Source: Prostheceraeus crozeri
Taxonomy: Eukaryota > Platyhelminthes > Polycladida > Euryleptidae
DNA: 64,000 nt
Assembly: GCA_907163375.1 (NCBI GenBank)
Contig: CAJQUW010011065.1
Location: 806,001-870,000, forward strand
Direction of reading: 5' to 3'
A program made the translations under genes and the position numbers. The notes under the pieces are model-generated. The model did no database searches. It saw only the letters and a program-made list of their open reading frames with translations, and was not told where the DNA came from. Positions within the stretch are counted from its first letter, which is position 1; every line of letters begins with the position of its first letter. This document shows positions 1-8,995 of the stretch, piece after piece.

Positions 1-518
1 TCTTTATCTGTAAACTCTACCGCGTTAGTCTTCACCGTCTTAGTCGCTGCATCAAACTCCGTGTCATGCATAACTTGAGGAACAGTAAAACCTTGTGTGA
101 CCATGTGTGTATTCTTCACATCATTGGTGTATTGTAAAAAATTGCTAAGGTAAGCTCTCAAATAATTCAAGTCGTTGCCACCTTCAATGGTGCGTTCATT
201 CAAGCGGATAGTAATGTCGGGAAAGAGGGAGTGGGCCGTATTGTTGATAATAATCGCCTTGTCTGACGTTTCACATGGCACGTCTGCTCCTTTAGCCGCA
301 TCATGTTTCATGAGTTGTACTTCCACGCGAAAATAGGCATTGCACACATCCATCCAATGAATGGTTAGTCGAGGGACCGTGAATTGAATGGTACCGGGAT
401 TTTCCAATCCATTGACTGGCGTCAGAACGCTCGTATGCTGAGAAGTACTCGAGACATCGACTTTATCACTCTGGAATACATCGTAACGAGCATCCAATAA
501 TGCAGGTGTTTCCGCCAT
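1..518 (-). CDS. Polinton C major capsid protein, N-terminal part
   Basis: Leftward open frame starting at ATG 516-518 and running off the left edge of the window. The first ~170 residues follow the same plan as the A capsid protein at 31074-32430: a short lead-in, a segment ending in NPGTIQFTVP that matches AGPIEFVIPG, a ..CNAYFRVEVQLM.. strand that matches SYAMVDLRFRIQ, then NNTAHSLFPDITIRLNERTIEGG, matching NNLPLTTLLRDVSLTIGEQQVEGG. In Polintons this family is the double jelly-roll major capsid protein. It is followed downstream by the basic core protein, as in Polinton A. The assignment rests on similarity to the A gene and on gene order. Confidence 0.7.
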   Translation of the reverse strand, partial: MAETPALLDARYDVFQSDKVDVSSTSQHTSVLTPVNGLENPGTIQFTVPRLTIHWMDVCNAYFRVEVQLMKHDAAKGADVPCETSDKAIIINNTAHSLFPDITIRLNERTIEGGNDLNYLRAYLSNFLQYTNDVKNTHMVTQGFTVPQVMHDTEFDAATKTVKTNAVEFTDK

Positions 519-554
519 GCTTGATGGTACTGATTTCCTAAGATTGCTTAGTTC

Positions 555-1178
555 TTAAAAGAGAATGCGTTGTTTAGCACCTCCGCGATAACGCCCCATC
601 AAACTTCCATTCACCCATTTCGTATGATGGGCAATGTCCACATGACCACGGCGGCGTTTAGGAGCAGGTGCTTCCACCCTATCCCCTTCTTCATCCGTGA
701 AGATGCGTTTCCGACTCACTTTATTTTGAATAGCTTCTACAACACGTTCGGGAGCAGTCTGTAAGGTGCGTTTGGCGAGCGCTTTCACACTCTTTTTGAG
801 ACGGTGAACTCCTTCTTGTGCGGTAGAGCTGACAGCATCCGTGACAGCTTGTTTCGCAGAATTTAGAAACTCCGTCGTACGTAACGATTTTCCCAACGTT
901 TTCTGTACCGTATGTACAAGTCCTTTTTGCGATGTTTTTCGCGATGCCTTTCGAGATCTTTCTCGAGATGCTTTTCGAGATGCTTTTCTGGGAACTCTCT
1001 TTTTGAGTGATTTGGGCAGAAGGATGGGTGATTTCTTGACACCAGTGACACGTGGTCTAATCATGCGTGTTTTCTGTCCAATCACTTTATTCCATCCACC
1101 TCGTTGCATAGATGAACCTCTTCCAAACAATCTTCCAGAGGAATTTGTTCGGTTACGGATTAAAAATAGATTCGTCAT
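555..1178 (-). CDS. Basic core/pX-like DNA-binding protein of Polinton C
   Basis: Open frame of 207 residues, ATG at 1176-1178. It is strongly basic: residues ~55-85 are a run of K/R-rich repeats of the type RKASRKASRERSRKAS, and a second basic patch APKRRRG lies near the C-terminus, where GGAKQRILF ends the protein. Between them is a helical region (~95-150) with heptad-like spacing. Position and composition match the 151-residue basic protein beside the capsid gene in A and B. By analogy with adenovirus core proteins it may coat DNA in the particle; that role is inferred. It overlaps the upstream frame by four bases in an ATGA-like arrangement. Confidence 0.55.
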   Translation of the reverse strand: MTNLFLIRNRTNSSGRLFGRGSSMQRGGWNKVIGQKTRMIRPRVTGVKKSPILLPKSLKKRVPRKASRKASRERSRKASRKTSQKGLVHTVQKTLGKSLRTTEFLNSAKQAVTDAVSSTAQEGVHRLKKSVKALAKRTLQTAPERVVEAIQNKVSRKRIFTDEEGDRVEAPAPKRRRGHVDIAHHTKWVNGSLMGRYRGGAKQRILF

Positions 1179-1576
1179 CGTGTCTTGATGTGTTTGGGAA
1201 AAGACAATTTCTTAATTGCGCGACGTCGAAGATGCATTTTTACATAGGACCGTCCGTCTGTCATAGGGATGGGATGGCCGTCATCCGACATGAGTTTGAT
1301 TTCAATATCTTGCACATTTTGACTTTTCACAGGGAGATAGGTGGCATTCTGGAATTCATGATGAATGCTATCTCCATAATCTTTCCCCGTGTAGGGAATC
1401 ACACACATACAGTTTATTTTCATACCCCCTACATAATTATAGCCTACAATATTACAATACAGTAGAATATTGTAGGTAAAGGCATTCAAATTCAAAGGTG
1501 CAGTCGCTTGCTGTGAGGAGGTGAGTACGTCTGTTTTAAACCCAAGAATGTCTTTGCGCAAAGGATGGAGTTTCAT
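1175..1576 (-). CDS. Polinton structural protein, C-terminal signature
   Basis: Open frame with an internal ATG at 1574-1576. It carries the C-terminal signature of a structural family found repeatedly in this window: a strand pair around YNILLYCNIV and a final DIEIKLMSDDGHPIP..DGRSYVKMHLRRR block. The same layout ends the proteins at 2147-2635 (EIEIHLRGDDGEFIP..LHLRRR) and 27892-29313 (IDIAIYDDAGALIPF..LHFRMKS). In Polintons such proteins sit in the structural block beside the capsid genes. Minor capsid or vertex/fibre components would fit, but the exact role is unknown. Confidence 0.5.
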   Translation of the reverse strand: MKLHPLRKDILGFKTDVLTSSQQATAPLNLNAFTYNILLYCNIVGYNYVGGMKINCMCVIPYTGKDYGDSIHHEFQNATYLPVKSQNVQDIEIKLMSDDGHPIPMTDGRSYVKMHLRRRAIKKLSFPKHIKTR

Positions 1577-1606
1577 ACTGTAGTGTGTGGGTACTACCAC
1601 TGAGAC

Positions 1607-2122
1607 TTAATGGACAGTAGGCGCCAATGTAGTGATAGAAAAGTGGAAATTGTGTCCATGTTGTCGATTCTGATTCAAACACTGCATCAACGTCTTCTCC
1701 GAATAAATACCTTGTAGAATTTTGAAGCGCGTAAACATGCCTTGCTCTCCCTGTTTGCCTTGTTCACCTCGTTTGCCTTGTTTCCCTTGCTCTCCCTGTT
1801 TGCCTTGTGGACCTTGCTCTCCCTGTTTACCGCGTTCTCCTCGCGGTCCTGGTGAATCCGTTTTGATGGGAATGATAGAGGATGTAAAGACTGTCGGAAT
1901 AGTCTCAGGATGATCATTCAAAGCCCCCACACTAAAGCTTACATCCACGGGTAATGTCTGAAGGGTATTGATGAAGTTGACTACGGAGATACCTGCTTCC
2001 CATTGATCCCCATGGACCATGGGGATGGAAGGAACCAAGCGATTTTTGAAATGATTGGCTCTATTTTCAGGAAACAAATTGGGCTGAGCATTACTCAACA
2101 AGTGAATCGTTTCCTCATGCAT
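1607..2122 (-). CDS. Structural protein with collagen-like repeat
   Basis: Open frame of 171 residues, ATG at 2120-2122. The N-terminus has the family pattern [28 protein letters not shown], matching LPSNASMNKFPKNKPSDYR..EGEWEVGV in Polinton A. Residues ~95-130 are about a dozen Gly-X-Y triplets of the type [15 protein letters not shown], a collagen-like run rich in Gln, Lys and Glu. Collagen-like runs are known in fibres and surface proteins of several large viruses and phages, where they trimerise. Here a trimeric spike stalk is a reasonable inference. The triplet DNA is itself a tandem repeat and may vary in length between copies. Confidence 0.6.
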   Translation of the reverse strand: MHEETIHLLSNAQPNLFPENRANHFKNRLVPSIPMVHGDQWEAGISVVNFINTLQTLPVDVSFSVGALNDHPETIPTVFTSSIIPIKTDSPGPRGERGKQGEQGPQGKQGEQGKQGKRGEQGKQGEQGMFTRFKILQGIYSEKTLMQCLNQNRQHGHNFHFSITTLAPTVH

Positions 2123-2146
2123 GGTTGATAGTCACTCTGTATACAA

Positions 2147-2635
2147 TTACCTAGTCTCCCTACGGCGGAGATGGAGTTTGAAATAGGATCGTCCTTCATG
2201 AATCGGAATAAATTCGCCATCATCACCACGCAAATGAATTTCAATCTCATCAATAGCTGATGTAAAAATGGGGTAATAATCAATATTGGACACTTCATAC
2301 GACACCATTTCCCTCAAACGTTGTTTCTCTTTAATGGGGTGAATTTTCAAGATTTGTTCACGTTGTCCTCCCACAATACTTTCCGCCACAATATTACAAT
2401 AGACGATAATGTTGAAGGAATTGGGGGTCATGCTGAGGGGAGAGGGTGTTGTCATCTGTGTATTGGGTCCATAATAGGATTGTGGTAGACCAATACGATA
2501 ACTCAACGCTTCTCCAAAATCAATAAAGGCATTTTCCGCGGTTTTCACCGTCAAATAATGTTCTTTCGAGAGAGAGAGGTATACATCAGTCCACGCCTGT
2601 AAATTCACCTGGAGTTTGGAAAAGAGTCCTTCCAA
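2147..2635 (-). CDS. Polinton structural protein, C-terminal signature (second)
   Basis: Open frame of up to 162 residues, paralogous to the frame at 1175-1576. Shared blocks in order are NIIVYCNIVAESIVGG (against NILLYCNIVGYNYVGG), a variable loop, and DEIEIHLRGDDGEFIP followed by EGRSYFKLHLRRR at the C-terminus. It lies between two other leftward structural frames with almost no spacing. Two members side by side suggest duplication within the structural block. The precise function is unknown; minor capsid, spike or vertex protein are the main options. Confidence 0.5.
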   Translation of the reverse strand: MEGLFSKLQVNLQAWTDVYLSLSKEHYLTVKTAENAFIDFGEALSYRIGLPQSYYGPNTQMTTPSPLSMTPNSFNIIVYCNIVAESIVGGQREQILKIHPIKEKQRLREMVSYEVSNIDYYPIFTSAIDEIEIHLRGDDGEFIPIHEGRSYFKLHLRRRETR

Positions 2636-2638
2636 GGC

Positions 2639-3967
2639 TTAACTCCCTTTGGGAATGAGGACACGATGAAACGAGGTAGAAATGTCCAGGGTGGGGTTGA
2701 TGTAACCTTGCCGAATCATGTGTTCATAGATTTGCAAAGGTTTCATGGTCTTACTATAGAGATGAAGAAAAGGGCGAGGTGTGGGATGTGTATTCACCAT
2801 AACCGATTGAATATCTTGTTTTCCCACATCCACTCCCAACACCATACCATCCACTAGATAAAACATGTTTTCTTGCCAGCGTTCCACCATGGTCGTCATG
2901 AGCCCTTGCATATCATCACTGAACCATCCAATAAAGGAAGTCAATCTATCTTTGCAGACTTTCAGGTTGGTTCCTTCTTGATACGCTACAGGAGGTGAAT
3001 ACAATTTCTTATCAGAGAGTCTATCTCCAAACAAGTGGGATTGTAAACACGTATTGGCCAACAGATCTTTCGATTCGTAAGCATAAGGGAAATAGGATTT
3101 CTGAAACAAGATATCCAATTCCTTCCCTTTCCATGGGAAGAGGGTGTCGAAGGTGTGGTTCCATCCTTTGGCATAATCAAAGGTATATTCCGGTAAACCA
3201 TAGATGTGTAATGTCATCCCATGGGTGACATGTTTTGGACGTTGTTGATACCGACGGTAACTTGCAAAACAATGTTCCGGCGTTTCCGAGTGTATACAGG
3301 TTTGTTCATGATAGGTGAACATACCATATTCATGACTATGATTCAACACATGTTGCCAGAGTTGTGGGGGATTGATTTTCAACAAATGCCCTTCCACGAC
3401 TTTAAAGTGAAGCACGTGAAAGACGCCCACTGTTGTATACGTCACCCACACCATATCAGGCAGAGGGATGGCTTGATTGAAAGCTTGCATAAATGATTGG
3501 AGGGTATAGTATTTCGTGGGTAAATTGAATCGTAATGGACTAGGGGGATGAGATAGGGTATGAAAAATATCAAAATAGTCTCCATGCTTGATGTTGAGAA
3601 TATTGGGATGCTTCCTATCCTCGGTCTTATACTGTTGTGTCGGTTTTCCGTTTCGATACAAGTCATGTGTCCCATTCAATGCATAGGGGACACTATTCTT
3701 TTCAAAGAGAGCGTCCAATTCCATGGTTTGTTTCTGAAGGATAAAGGAGGGAACATGAATCGTGCGGAGGGGGAATTCCAAGATCCATTCTTCCCACACG
3801 TAGGTAGTCACTTGTTCTGCTTTAAAAATCTCATAGGCTTTAGATTGCCGGTCCATCTTGATTTCCATATCCTCCGTGCAATCGATGGTCAGTTCATAAT
3901 GATAGGACATGGATGTGATGGTCCATGTCATGGGGGCGGGGAAGATGGTATTCAAATAGGTTTCCAA
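2639..3967 (-). CDS. Polinton structural protein, central region
   Basis: Leftward open frame of 442 residues. It contains repeated beta-type modules with a 'GYY'-like turn: the block LPTKYYTLQSFMQAFNQAIP is of the type seen in Polinton structural proteins of the EGEWEVG family, in front of strand-rich segments such as VWVTYTTVGVFHVLHFKVVEG. Many aromatic residues and no transmembrane helix or signal peptide are seen. It abuts the C-terminal-signature frame at 2147-2635. I read it as the body of a large structural protein, perhaps a fibre or vertex component. No enzyme motif was found. Confidence 0.45.
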   Translation of the reverse strand: METYLNTIFPAPMTWTITSMSYHYELTIDCTEDMEIKMDRQSKAYEIFKAEQVTTYVWEEWILEFPLRTIHVPSFILQKQTMELDALFEKNSVPYALNGTHDLYRNGKPTQQYKTEDRKHPNILNIKHGDYFDIFHTLSHPPSPLRFNLPTKYYTLQSFMQAFNQAIPLPDMVWVTYTTVGVFHVLHFKVVEGHLLKINPPQLWQHVLNHSHEYGMFTYHEQTCIHSETPEHCFASYRRYQQRPKHVTHGMTLHIYGLPEYTFDYAKGWNHTFDTLFPWKGKELDILFQKSYFPYAYESKDLLANTCLQSHLFGDRLSDKKLYSPPVAYQEGTNLKVCKDRLTSFIGWFSDDMQGLMTTMVERWQENMFYLVDGMVLGVDVGKQDIQSVMVNTHPTPRPFLHLYSKTMKPLQIYEHMIRQGYINPTLDISTSFHRVLIPKGS

Positions 3968-4024
3968 CGAATAATAACCTGTGGGGACGATATAACGCCA
4001 CGTCTTATCACTCTCTAAATTCTT

Positions 4025-5863
4025 TTAATAAAACGATTCAGGTCTAGACACATAAAATAACCGTTTGTTCTCCTTGGATAATTGACAAAGATCCGTTTTC
4101 AACACAGTCACTTCTTCATTCACCCTATCTCGTTCACGAACGATCTCGTCAAGATTATCAGTTCCTGCAGTGGGTTTGAATTCTTTCACCAACTTTCTGA
4201 ACTTTGTCAAACGTTCCTGTTTCACTTCAAAATCATGGAGAATATTCCCATACATCTCCATCAAATCCACCAAACTATGATACGCAAATACATTATAAGT
4301 GTTGTAGATATGATACTTTTCCGCAGGTGTGAGGGGAAGTGCATGTTGTCCCGTTTCATGCTGCATATCCGCACCACTGGCCAATACATTTTCTTTCCCA
4401 TCTTTAGGATGGGAATGAACTAAATGATGAATGATGGGCCGTTTTGTGGCTTGTTCCTTTTGAATCGATTTTCGAAAAATTTTCAATAAGACAGTATCAA
4501 ACAATCGCTTCTTGGCTCCGAATCGTTTAGAGACTAAAACACCTTCCATCTTGTGTTGACGTAGAATTCGCATCATGTTGCGGTACTTAGCATTCAGTGT
4601 GTTGATATAGGTATGCAAGAAGCGGGTAGTGACTAAATCAGGAGCATCGGCTATATCGATGGTAGGATCGATCTTGTGTAACTGTGTATCAATCTTGTCA
4701 TACAATTGATCAATACGGTTTCTGAACCATGGCAAATGTTTTTTCTTGGGATGTTGATAATCCTTTTCACGATCTTTTGGGGTGAGTGGATTTAGGAACT
4801 CCACTGGGAAAATAAATTGATTTTTCATGGTGCGTGTTGGTAAAACAAACCATTTTTTAGAGGCCAAATGTTGCAATCGGAAAAAGGTGTGTTGATACAT
4901 TCTCACTGCTTTCATCAACTCTCTCAGTTTAGGAAGAAGGGTGCGAAGATTATGAAATAGGCCTATATACTCTCTGGGAATAGGAGGTGCCTTTGCATTG
5001 CGTTTGAGAGAGCTCACAAAGGTATTGGTCCACATCCACACAGCACGTGTCGTGTCATCACTCAGGGGTTGTATATCCTTATAGGTAACTGGGGGAGCAA
5101 TGTAATCATTGGCTATTTTCTGCAATTCGGATATGATCCCATAATCCATAGCAGACAATGTATAATTGGAAGCATACTTCACATGAAAGGACAAACTGTT
5201 GGACGAATTGAACAATAATTTCCCCACACCAAACCATTCTAATTGTTTGAATAAATTGAGCACTGAGATTTCATTTCCCAACATACTTTCAATCCCATGT
5301 TTGGCAAAATGACAGCGGTGTAAGGGAATCACACTGAACCAATAGTCATGGGCGGGATATTTCTTTAAGTCACATTCCTTTCGATGAATGGAGAGACGTG
5401 TATGGATCCGAATGACATCCTTCAACGATAAATGATAGACACATTTGTCCAATAAGAGTGAGGCCGCCAAATGAGGGGAAAACACAAGGACGCAATGAAA
5501 TGCGGAGAATTCCTTGATTTGAAACAGGGAAAATGGGGCAATGTCAATCACATAGACATCTGCTTCCTCTATGCCATTGCATTCATAATACAAGTAGGAT
5601 AGATATGTCGTGACAGTCATCATGTTGGAAATGGTACGACGTGTATATAATTCCAACGCTGTGATAATGGGTACTCTTTTCACTTCCTCATCGGATTCAA
5701 AAATGGTGTGACGACGGACCACATTGGTCCCTTCCATCGTATAATAAGGCAAATAGGTCTTCAAATCTTTCGTATCAACCATTTTCCCCACGGTAATATA
5801 ACAATCTTCGGGAATCGTATCCACATTATTCACATACCAAACTCTTTCAAGCCTACTTCCCAT
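4025..5863 (-). CDS. Large structural-block protein with C-terminal coiled coil
   Basis: Leftward open frame of 612 residues, ATG at 5861-5863. The early segment (NNVDTIPEDCYITVG, LKTYLPYYTMEG) looks like the same EGEWEVG structural family. The middle is rich in hydrophobic and basic segments without a motif I know (for example PREYIGLFHNLRTLLPKLRELMKAVRMYQHTFF). The last ~60 residues form a clear coiled coil (VKQERLTKFRKLVKEFK, then DEIVRERDRVNEEVTVLKTD). It overlaps the short frame at 5830-6018, which carries the N-terminal family signature. A trimeric or dimeric fibre-like role is possible; the function is not established. Confidence 0.5.
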   Translation of the reverse strand: MGSRLERVWYVNNVDTIPEDCYITVGKMVDTKDLKTYLPYYTMEGTNVVRRHTIFESDEEVKRVPIITALELYTRRTISNMMTVTTYLSYLYYECNGIEEADVYVIDIAPFSLFQIKEFSAFHCVLVFSPHLAASLLLDKCVYHLSLKDVIRIHTRLSIHRKECDLKKYPAHDYWFSVIPLHRCHFAKHGIESMLGNEISVLNLFKQLEWFGVGKLLFNSSNSLSFHVKYASNYTLSAMDYGIISELQKIANDYIAPPVTYKDIQPLSDDTTRAVWMWTNTFVSSLKRNAKAPPIPREYIGLFHNLRTLLPKLRELMKAVRMYQHTFFRLQHLASKKWFVLPTRTMKNQFIFPVEFLNPLTPKDREKDYQHPKKKHLPWFRNRIDQLYDKIDTQLHKIDPTIDIADAPDLVTTRFLHTYINTLNAKYRNMMRILRQHKMEGVLVSKRFGAKKRLFDTVLLKIFRKSIQKEQATKRPIIHHLVHSHPKDGKENVLASGADMQHETGQHALPLTPAEKYHIYNTYNVFAYHSLVDLMEMYGNILHDFEVKQERLTKFRKLVKEFKPTAGTDNLDEIVRERDRVNEEVTVLKTDLCQLSKENKRLFYVSRPESFY

Positions 5864-6018
5864 GCTTCTCCTTTAGGAATAAAAAGTGGATTTTCCAGTC
5901 GTGTAAAGAAATGATTGGCTTTATTGTCATACAAATGGGGTTGAGTATTGCCCAACAAGTACACATGTTGTTCCTCATGCAGTTCCTGCATGATTACAAA
6001 ATCAATAGCGGCGTACAT
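5830..6018 (-). CDS. Short frame with EAWEVGL structural signature
   Basis: Leftward open frame of 62 residues from ATG 6016-6018. It contains LLGNTQPHLYDNKANHFFTRL followed by GEAWEVGLKEFG, the N-terminal signature of the Polinton structural family also seen at 1607-2122, 26290-27882 and 27892-29313. It lies just downstream of the integrase and overlaps the 612-residue frame. It marks the beginning of another member of this family in Polinton C. The open frame is only part of what such a protein normally contains. Confidence 0.45.
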   Translation of the reverse strand: MYAAIDFVIMQELHEEQHVYLLGNTQPHLYDNKANHFFTRLENPLFIPKGEAWEVGLKEFGM

Positions 6019-7277
6019 TACCTAGAGGTTCTAAGTCTGTCACCCATGAGTTCATCGAGGCCGGATAACCTTGCCAGTGCACAAAATATTCTGTACGTCC
6101 ATTCCGACGTCGGGTCTTGAGCACTTTGTCCACTTGATATATTTCTTCCTCCCGATGAATCACTTGTAATTCCTGAGCATAAAAGGATCCTTTGATCTCT
6201 TCTCCACTCAAGTCTTTGATCTTGTACATTTTGGTACCATGGGGGTTCTTGAGAATGTTGGAGACAATGAACTCTTCCGTCGACCAATTCGCTTCATATC
6301 CCCGTCCAAACGTTCCTTTATCACGTGAAATACGCACACGTGCTCCCACAGGGATAGACTTCCCCGGTACTGCAAACTTCCTATAGTTTCGTCGGAGACG
6401 TTTCGCATTGATTCGTTTCACTTCCTCGGTATTGGAGGCATTCACATCCATCGGGGTGAATCCTGTGGATGAATGGGCGCTGTGATTGTATGCATACATG
6501 ACATCTGCGATATAATCCACCCAATTATTGTTATTGGTGGCTGTAAAGATACGTTCCAATTTATTCTTGACAGCACGGTTCAATCGTTCGACATGGGCAC
6601 ATTTATAGGGACTGTAGATGGAAAACAATTCAATGGCGTGCTTGTTCAAGACTTCTTTCACCGGTCGGTTATAAAATTCGCGTCCTTGATCCGTTTGTAG
6701 TCGTTGCGGGGTGGGAATGGTTGCGAAAATGGCTTCTAAAACCCCCGACACTTCTTTGGCACTCTTGGTCTTGAGAGGGAATGCCCAGGCTTTGCGTGTA
6801 AAGATGTCCATCACCATGAGAATATACTTGTAGCCACGATTATGCTGTGCATACTTTTGATAATCGACAATATCCACTTGAAATTGAATTTGCGGACCGC
6901 GTACACGATACGGGTGCAAGGGCTTAATACGATGCAATCGAGATTTGTGAAGGGTGTAGGTCGGTTGACGCATTAACCATTGTTTGACTTTTGTTTTTGA
7001 ATAATGTGAAGCAGCAGTAAGTGCATTGACGCTTCCGTAGCCAGCGGGATGTTTGGGATTGTAATAAATCTTCTGCAAAACTTCCTCCATCGACACAATC
7101 TGCTTGGAATTGACGTGGGGGTTGAAGATATGCGGTATTCCCGTTAGAACAACAATTAAAGCTCGCCGTGATGGTGTACTGCGTCTCTGCGCTGTCGTCT
7201 GCGTTGCCTTGGCCACAACAACTACCAAAGATACGCGATAAGAATGGGGAGGCAATTGGCGCGGCTGCCGTTGCCAT
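6002..7277 (-). CDS. Polinton C retroviral-type integrase with chromodomain
   Basis: Leftward frames covering an rve-type integrase. Seen in order: a helix-turn-helix-like block IYYNPKHPAGYGSVNALTAA; the linker RQPTYTLHK; the DDE core with VDIVDYQKYAQ (first Asp), LQTDQGREFYNRP (second Asp) and CAHVERLNRAVKNKL (Glu); an SH3-like segment SIPVGARVRISRDKG; and a C-terminal chromodomain EIYQVDKVLK..EYFVHWQGYP..NSWV. Integrases of this type carry out DNA strand transfer of linear element DNA into chromosomes; the chromodomain may guide target choice. The same domain order occurs in Polinton A at 32930-34149. Next upstream is the ATPase, also as in A. A Cys-rich stretch lies near the N-terminal end in an overlapping frame. 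Confidence 0.85.
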
Positions 7278-7522
7278 TACTTGAATGGTGAGCCATAGGA
7301 TCCCAATTCAAGAACTCCTTTTTCACTTAAACGAGTATTTATGGATGATTTCAATGGAGAACGCTTAGTCTTAGGAGATTTGACAACAGAAGGTTTGACG
7401 ACTTTCCCTTTAGATCTCTTGAGGACGGTTGGTTCTGCGACGTGAGTGAGCGGAGGTTTTGCGACGTGAGTGAGCAGAGGTTTTGTTGTTTTTTCCAATC
7501 TCTTCCCACTATCATCGTCCAA
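7277..7522 (-). CDS. Small basic frame between ATPase and integrase
   Basis: Leftward open frame of ~81 residues, very rich in Lys, Pro and Ser, with a twofold repeat LLTHVAKPPLTHVAEP near its start and a basic run LKRSKGKVVKPSVVKSPKTKR. No fold is recognisable. It sits directly between the ATPase and integrase genes. It could be a small DNA-binding protein or an extension of a neighbour; I cannot decide from the sequence. Confidence 0.3.
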   Translation of the reverse strand: MDDDSGKRLEKTTKPLLTHVAKPPLTHVAEPTVLKRSKGKVVKPSVVKSPKTKRSPLKSSINTRLSEKGVLELGSYGSPFK

Positions 7523-7543
7523 ATTGAAAAATTGGCGACGATA

Positions 7544-8452
7544 TTAATCGAACAAATACAACCGGGCGTTCCATGCAGCGATATTATTGGCGGTAGGACG
7601 GTGACGAACAATGTCTCGTGCAATACGGTCAAGATGGGCTTGTTGAGGATTCATCATCATGTTTCTCACCATCTGATCTTCCGCTTGACGTTGCAACATG
7701 GTCGACATCAGTTTGGTAGTGTCACCACCACCACCCATTTGCTGTCCGCCACCGGTGTGTTCATTCATTTCAGATTTGGGAACCACCACTAATTCACTAA
7801 AGTTCATTTTCGTTTTATTGGGTCTTTTGCTAAACTTAAACACAATCATAGGTGGATTAAATAAGTTGGTGCGAAATCGGTACTCAAACGGACAATTTGT
7901 AGTGAAATCAATAAAGAGGTAGGCATAATTCCCATACTTTTGAACCAATGTCGTTAAAATATCATGCACTACGCTCATATTGCCTTTCGAGAGCATTTTC
8001 CCCATGAATTGAGCCAATTGTTGTTGATTTCTCGGATTATTGAACGCGACCAAATAATGGACATTGCCATTACGAATACGTTGTTCTTTATCACCATACA
8101 AATACTGTGTGATTTGCACTGCGAAAAACCGTTTATGATGAGATCCTCTTAAAAATAATCCCGTAACAGTTTCATTGTTTTGAGATTCCTGTTGTAAATC
8201 ATCGAGAATAATTAAATCATTTTCTTGCAATTGATCAAAATCATCTTGGGTAGGGACACCCATTTTCAATATCACATCTTGTAAATCTTTATGAAATGGA
8301 CTTTCTATCCCATAATACCACCAGACTTTACGAATGGGTTTTTTAAATAAAGTATGACGATTCTTGATCATATTCGCCACAAACGTGGACTTTCCCGATT
8401 TACTAGGACCCGAGACAATCATGGATGAGTCATTCTCTAATAGGAAATCCAT
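7544..8452 (-). CDS. Polinton C packaging ATPase (FtsK/HerA, A32-like)
   Basis: Open frame of 302 residues from ATG 8450-8452. Walker A is GPSKSGKST at ~residues 15-23 and Walker B is LIILDD at ~95-100. Around them are WWYYGIESPFH, FLRGSHHKRFFAVQITQYL (sensor-like Gln after the hydrophobic strand) and NPRNQQQLAQFMGKM, the usual order for the Polinton/adenovirus-like genome-packaging ATPase family. A Gly-rich linker near HTGGGQQMGGGGD precedes a C-terminal tail. It would pump DNA into capsids. It lies upstream of the integrase on the same strand, as in A. Confidence 0.85.
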   Translation of the reverse strand: MDFLLENDSSMIVSGPSKSGKSTFVANMIKNRHTLFKKPIRKVWWYYGIESPFHKDLQDVILKMGVPTQDDFDQLQENDLIILDDLQQESQNNETVTGLFLRGSHHKRFFAVQITQYLYGDKEQRIRNGNVHYLVAFNNPRNQQQLAQFMGKMLSKGNMSVVHDILTTLVQKYGNYAYLFIDFTTNCPFEYRFRTNLFNPPMIVFKFSKRPNKTKMNFSELVVVPKSEMNEHTGGGQQMGGGGDTTKLMSTMLQRQAEDQMVRNMMMNPQQAHLDRIARDIVRHRPTANNIAAWNARLYLFD

Positions 8453-8599
8453 CTTGTCGAATCATAAAAGTCAGACATATCTTCCATTCATCATGTATTA
8501 AACATAACTTAAAATTGTGTCCAGAAAAAAGAATCATTTCCAGAATAAAGAAGAGGTGGTATAAAACGTCCACGTGTGCATTTCTTAAAGAGTGAGTTT

Positions 8600-8992
8600 T
8601 CAAGAGCCATTCCACATTTCACTCATCAATGTCCTTTCCATGTCATTGGTAAGAGGATTCATATTGTACCGTGCAAATGCTTCCTTCAACATATTGGGAA
8701 AGACGCGACGATGGATTTCGTAGGTACTACGAACAATGAAATAATGTTCAATATAGTTCAACACAGACCACTTCTCATTGACACACTGTCCTGCTTTGTA
8801 CCATGAGGATGACACATACCACTGACTCTCCTGATTGTGTTCCACCATATCCTTGAACATTTCGAGGAATCGATTGATCCATTTCTCGGCTTCTGTTTGA
8901 TCACCGTCAAAGATATGCAGCGCGTGTGACTCTTCCCGGATGCGAATGTACACGCCGAGTGCTTGCGCCTTGGCATAATCCGTCCGCATCAT
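8600..8992 (-). CDS. Hypothetical protein, 130 residues
   Basis: Leftward frame with tandem Met codons at its start (MMRTDYAKAQALGVYIRIREE). It is rich in aromatic and charged residues (FLEMFKDMVEHNQESQWYVSSSWYKAG) with no signal peptide, membrane segment or known motif. It ends three bases before the 339-residue gene begins downstream of the TATA box at 10046, so the two are probably co-transcribed. Not recognised; no homologue was seen in A or B. Confidence 0.45.
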   Translation of the reverse strand: MMRTDYAKAQALGVYIRIREESHALHIFDGDQTEAEKWINRFLEMFKDMVEHNQESQWYVSSSWYKAGQCVNEKWSVLNYIEHYFIVRSTYEIHRRVFPNMLKEAFARYNMNPLTNDMERTLMSEMWNGS

Positions 8993-8995
8993 CCT

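Noticed and set aside
1722-1913. Rightward Cys/Pro-rich PCSPCLPC frame
   Set aside because: Antisense of the collagen-like triplet run.
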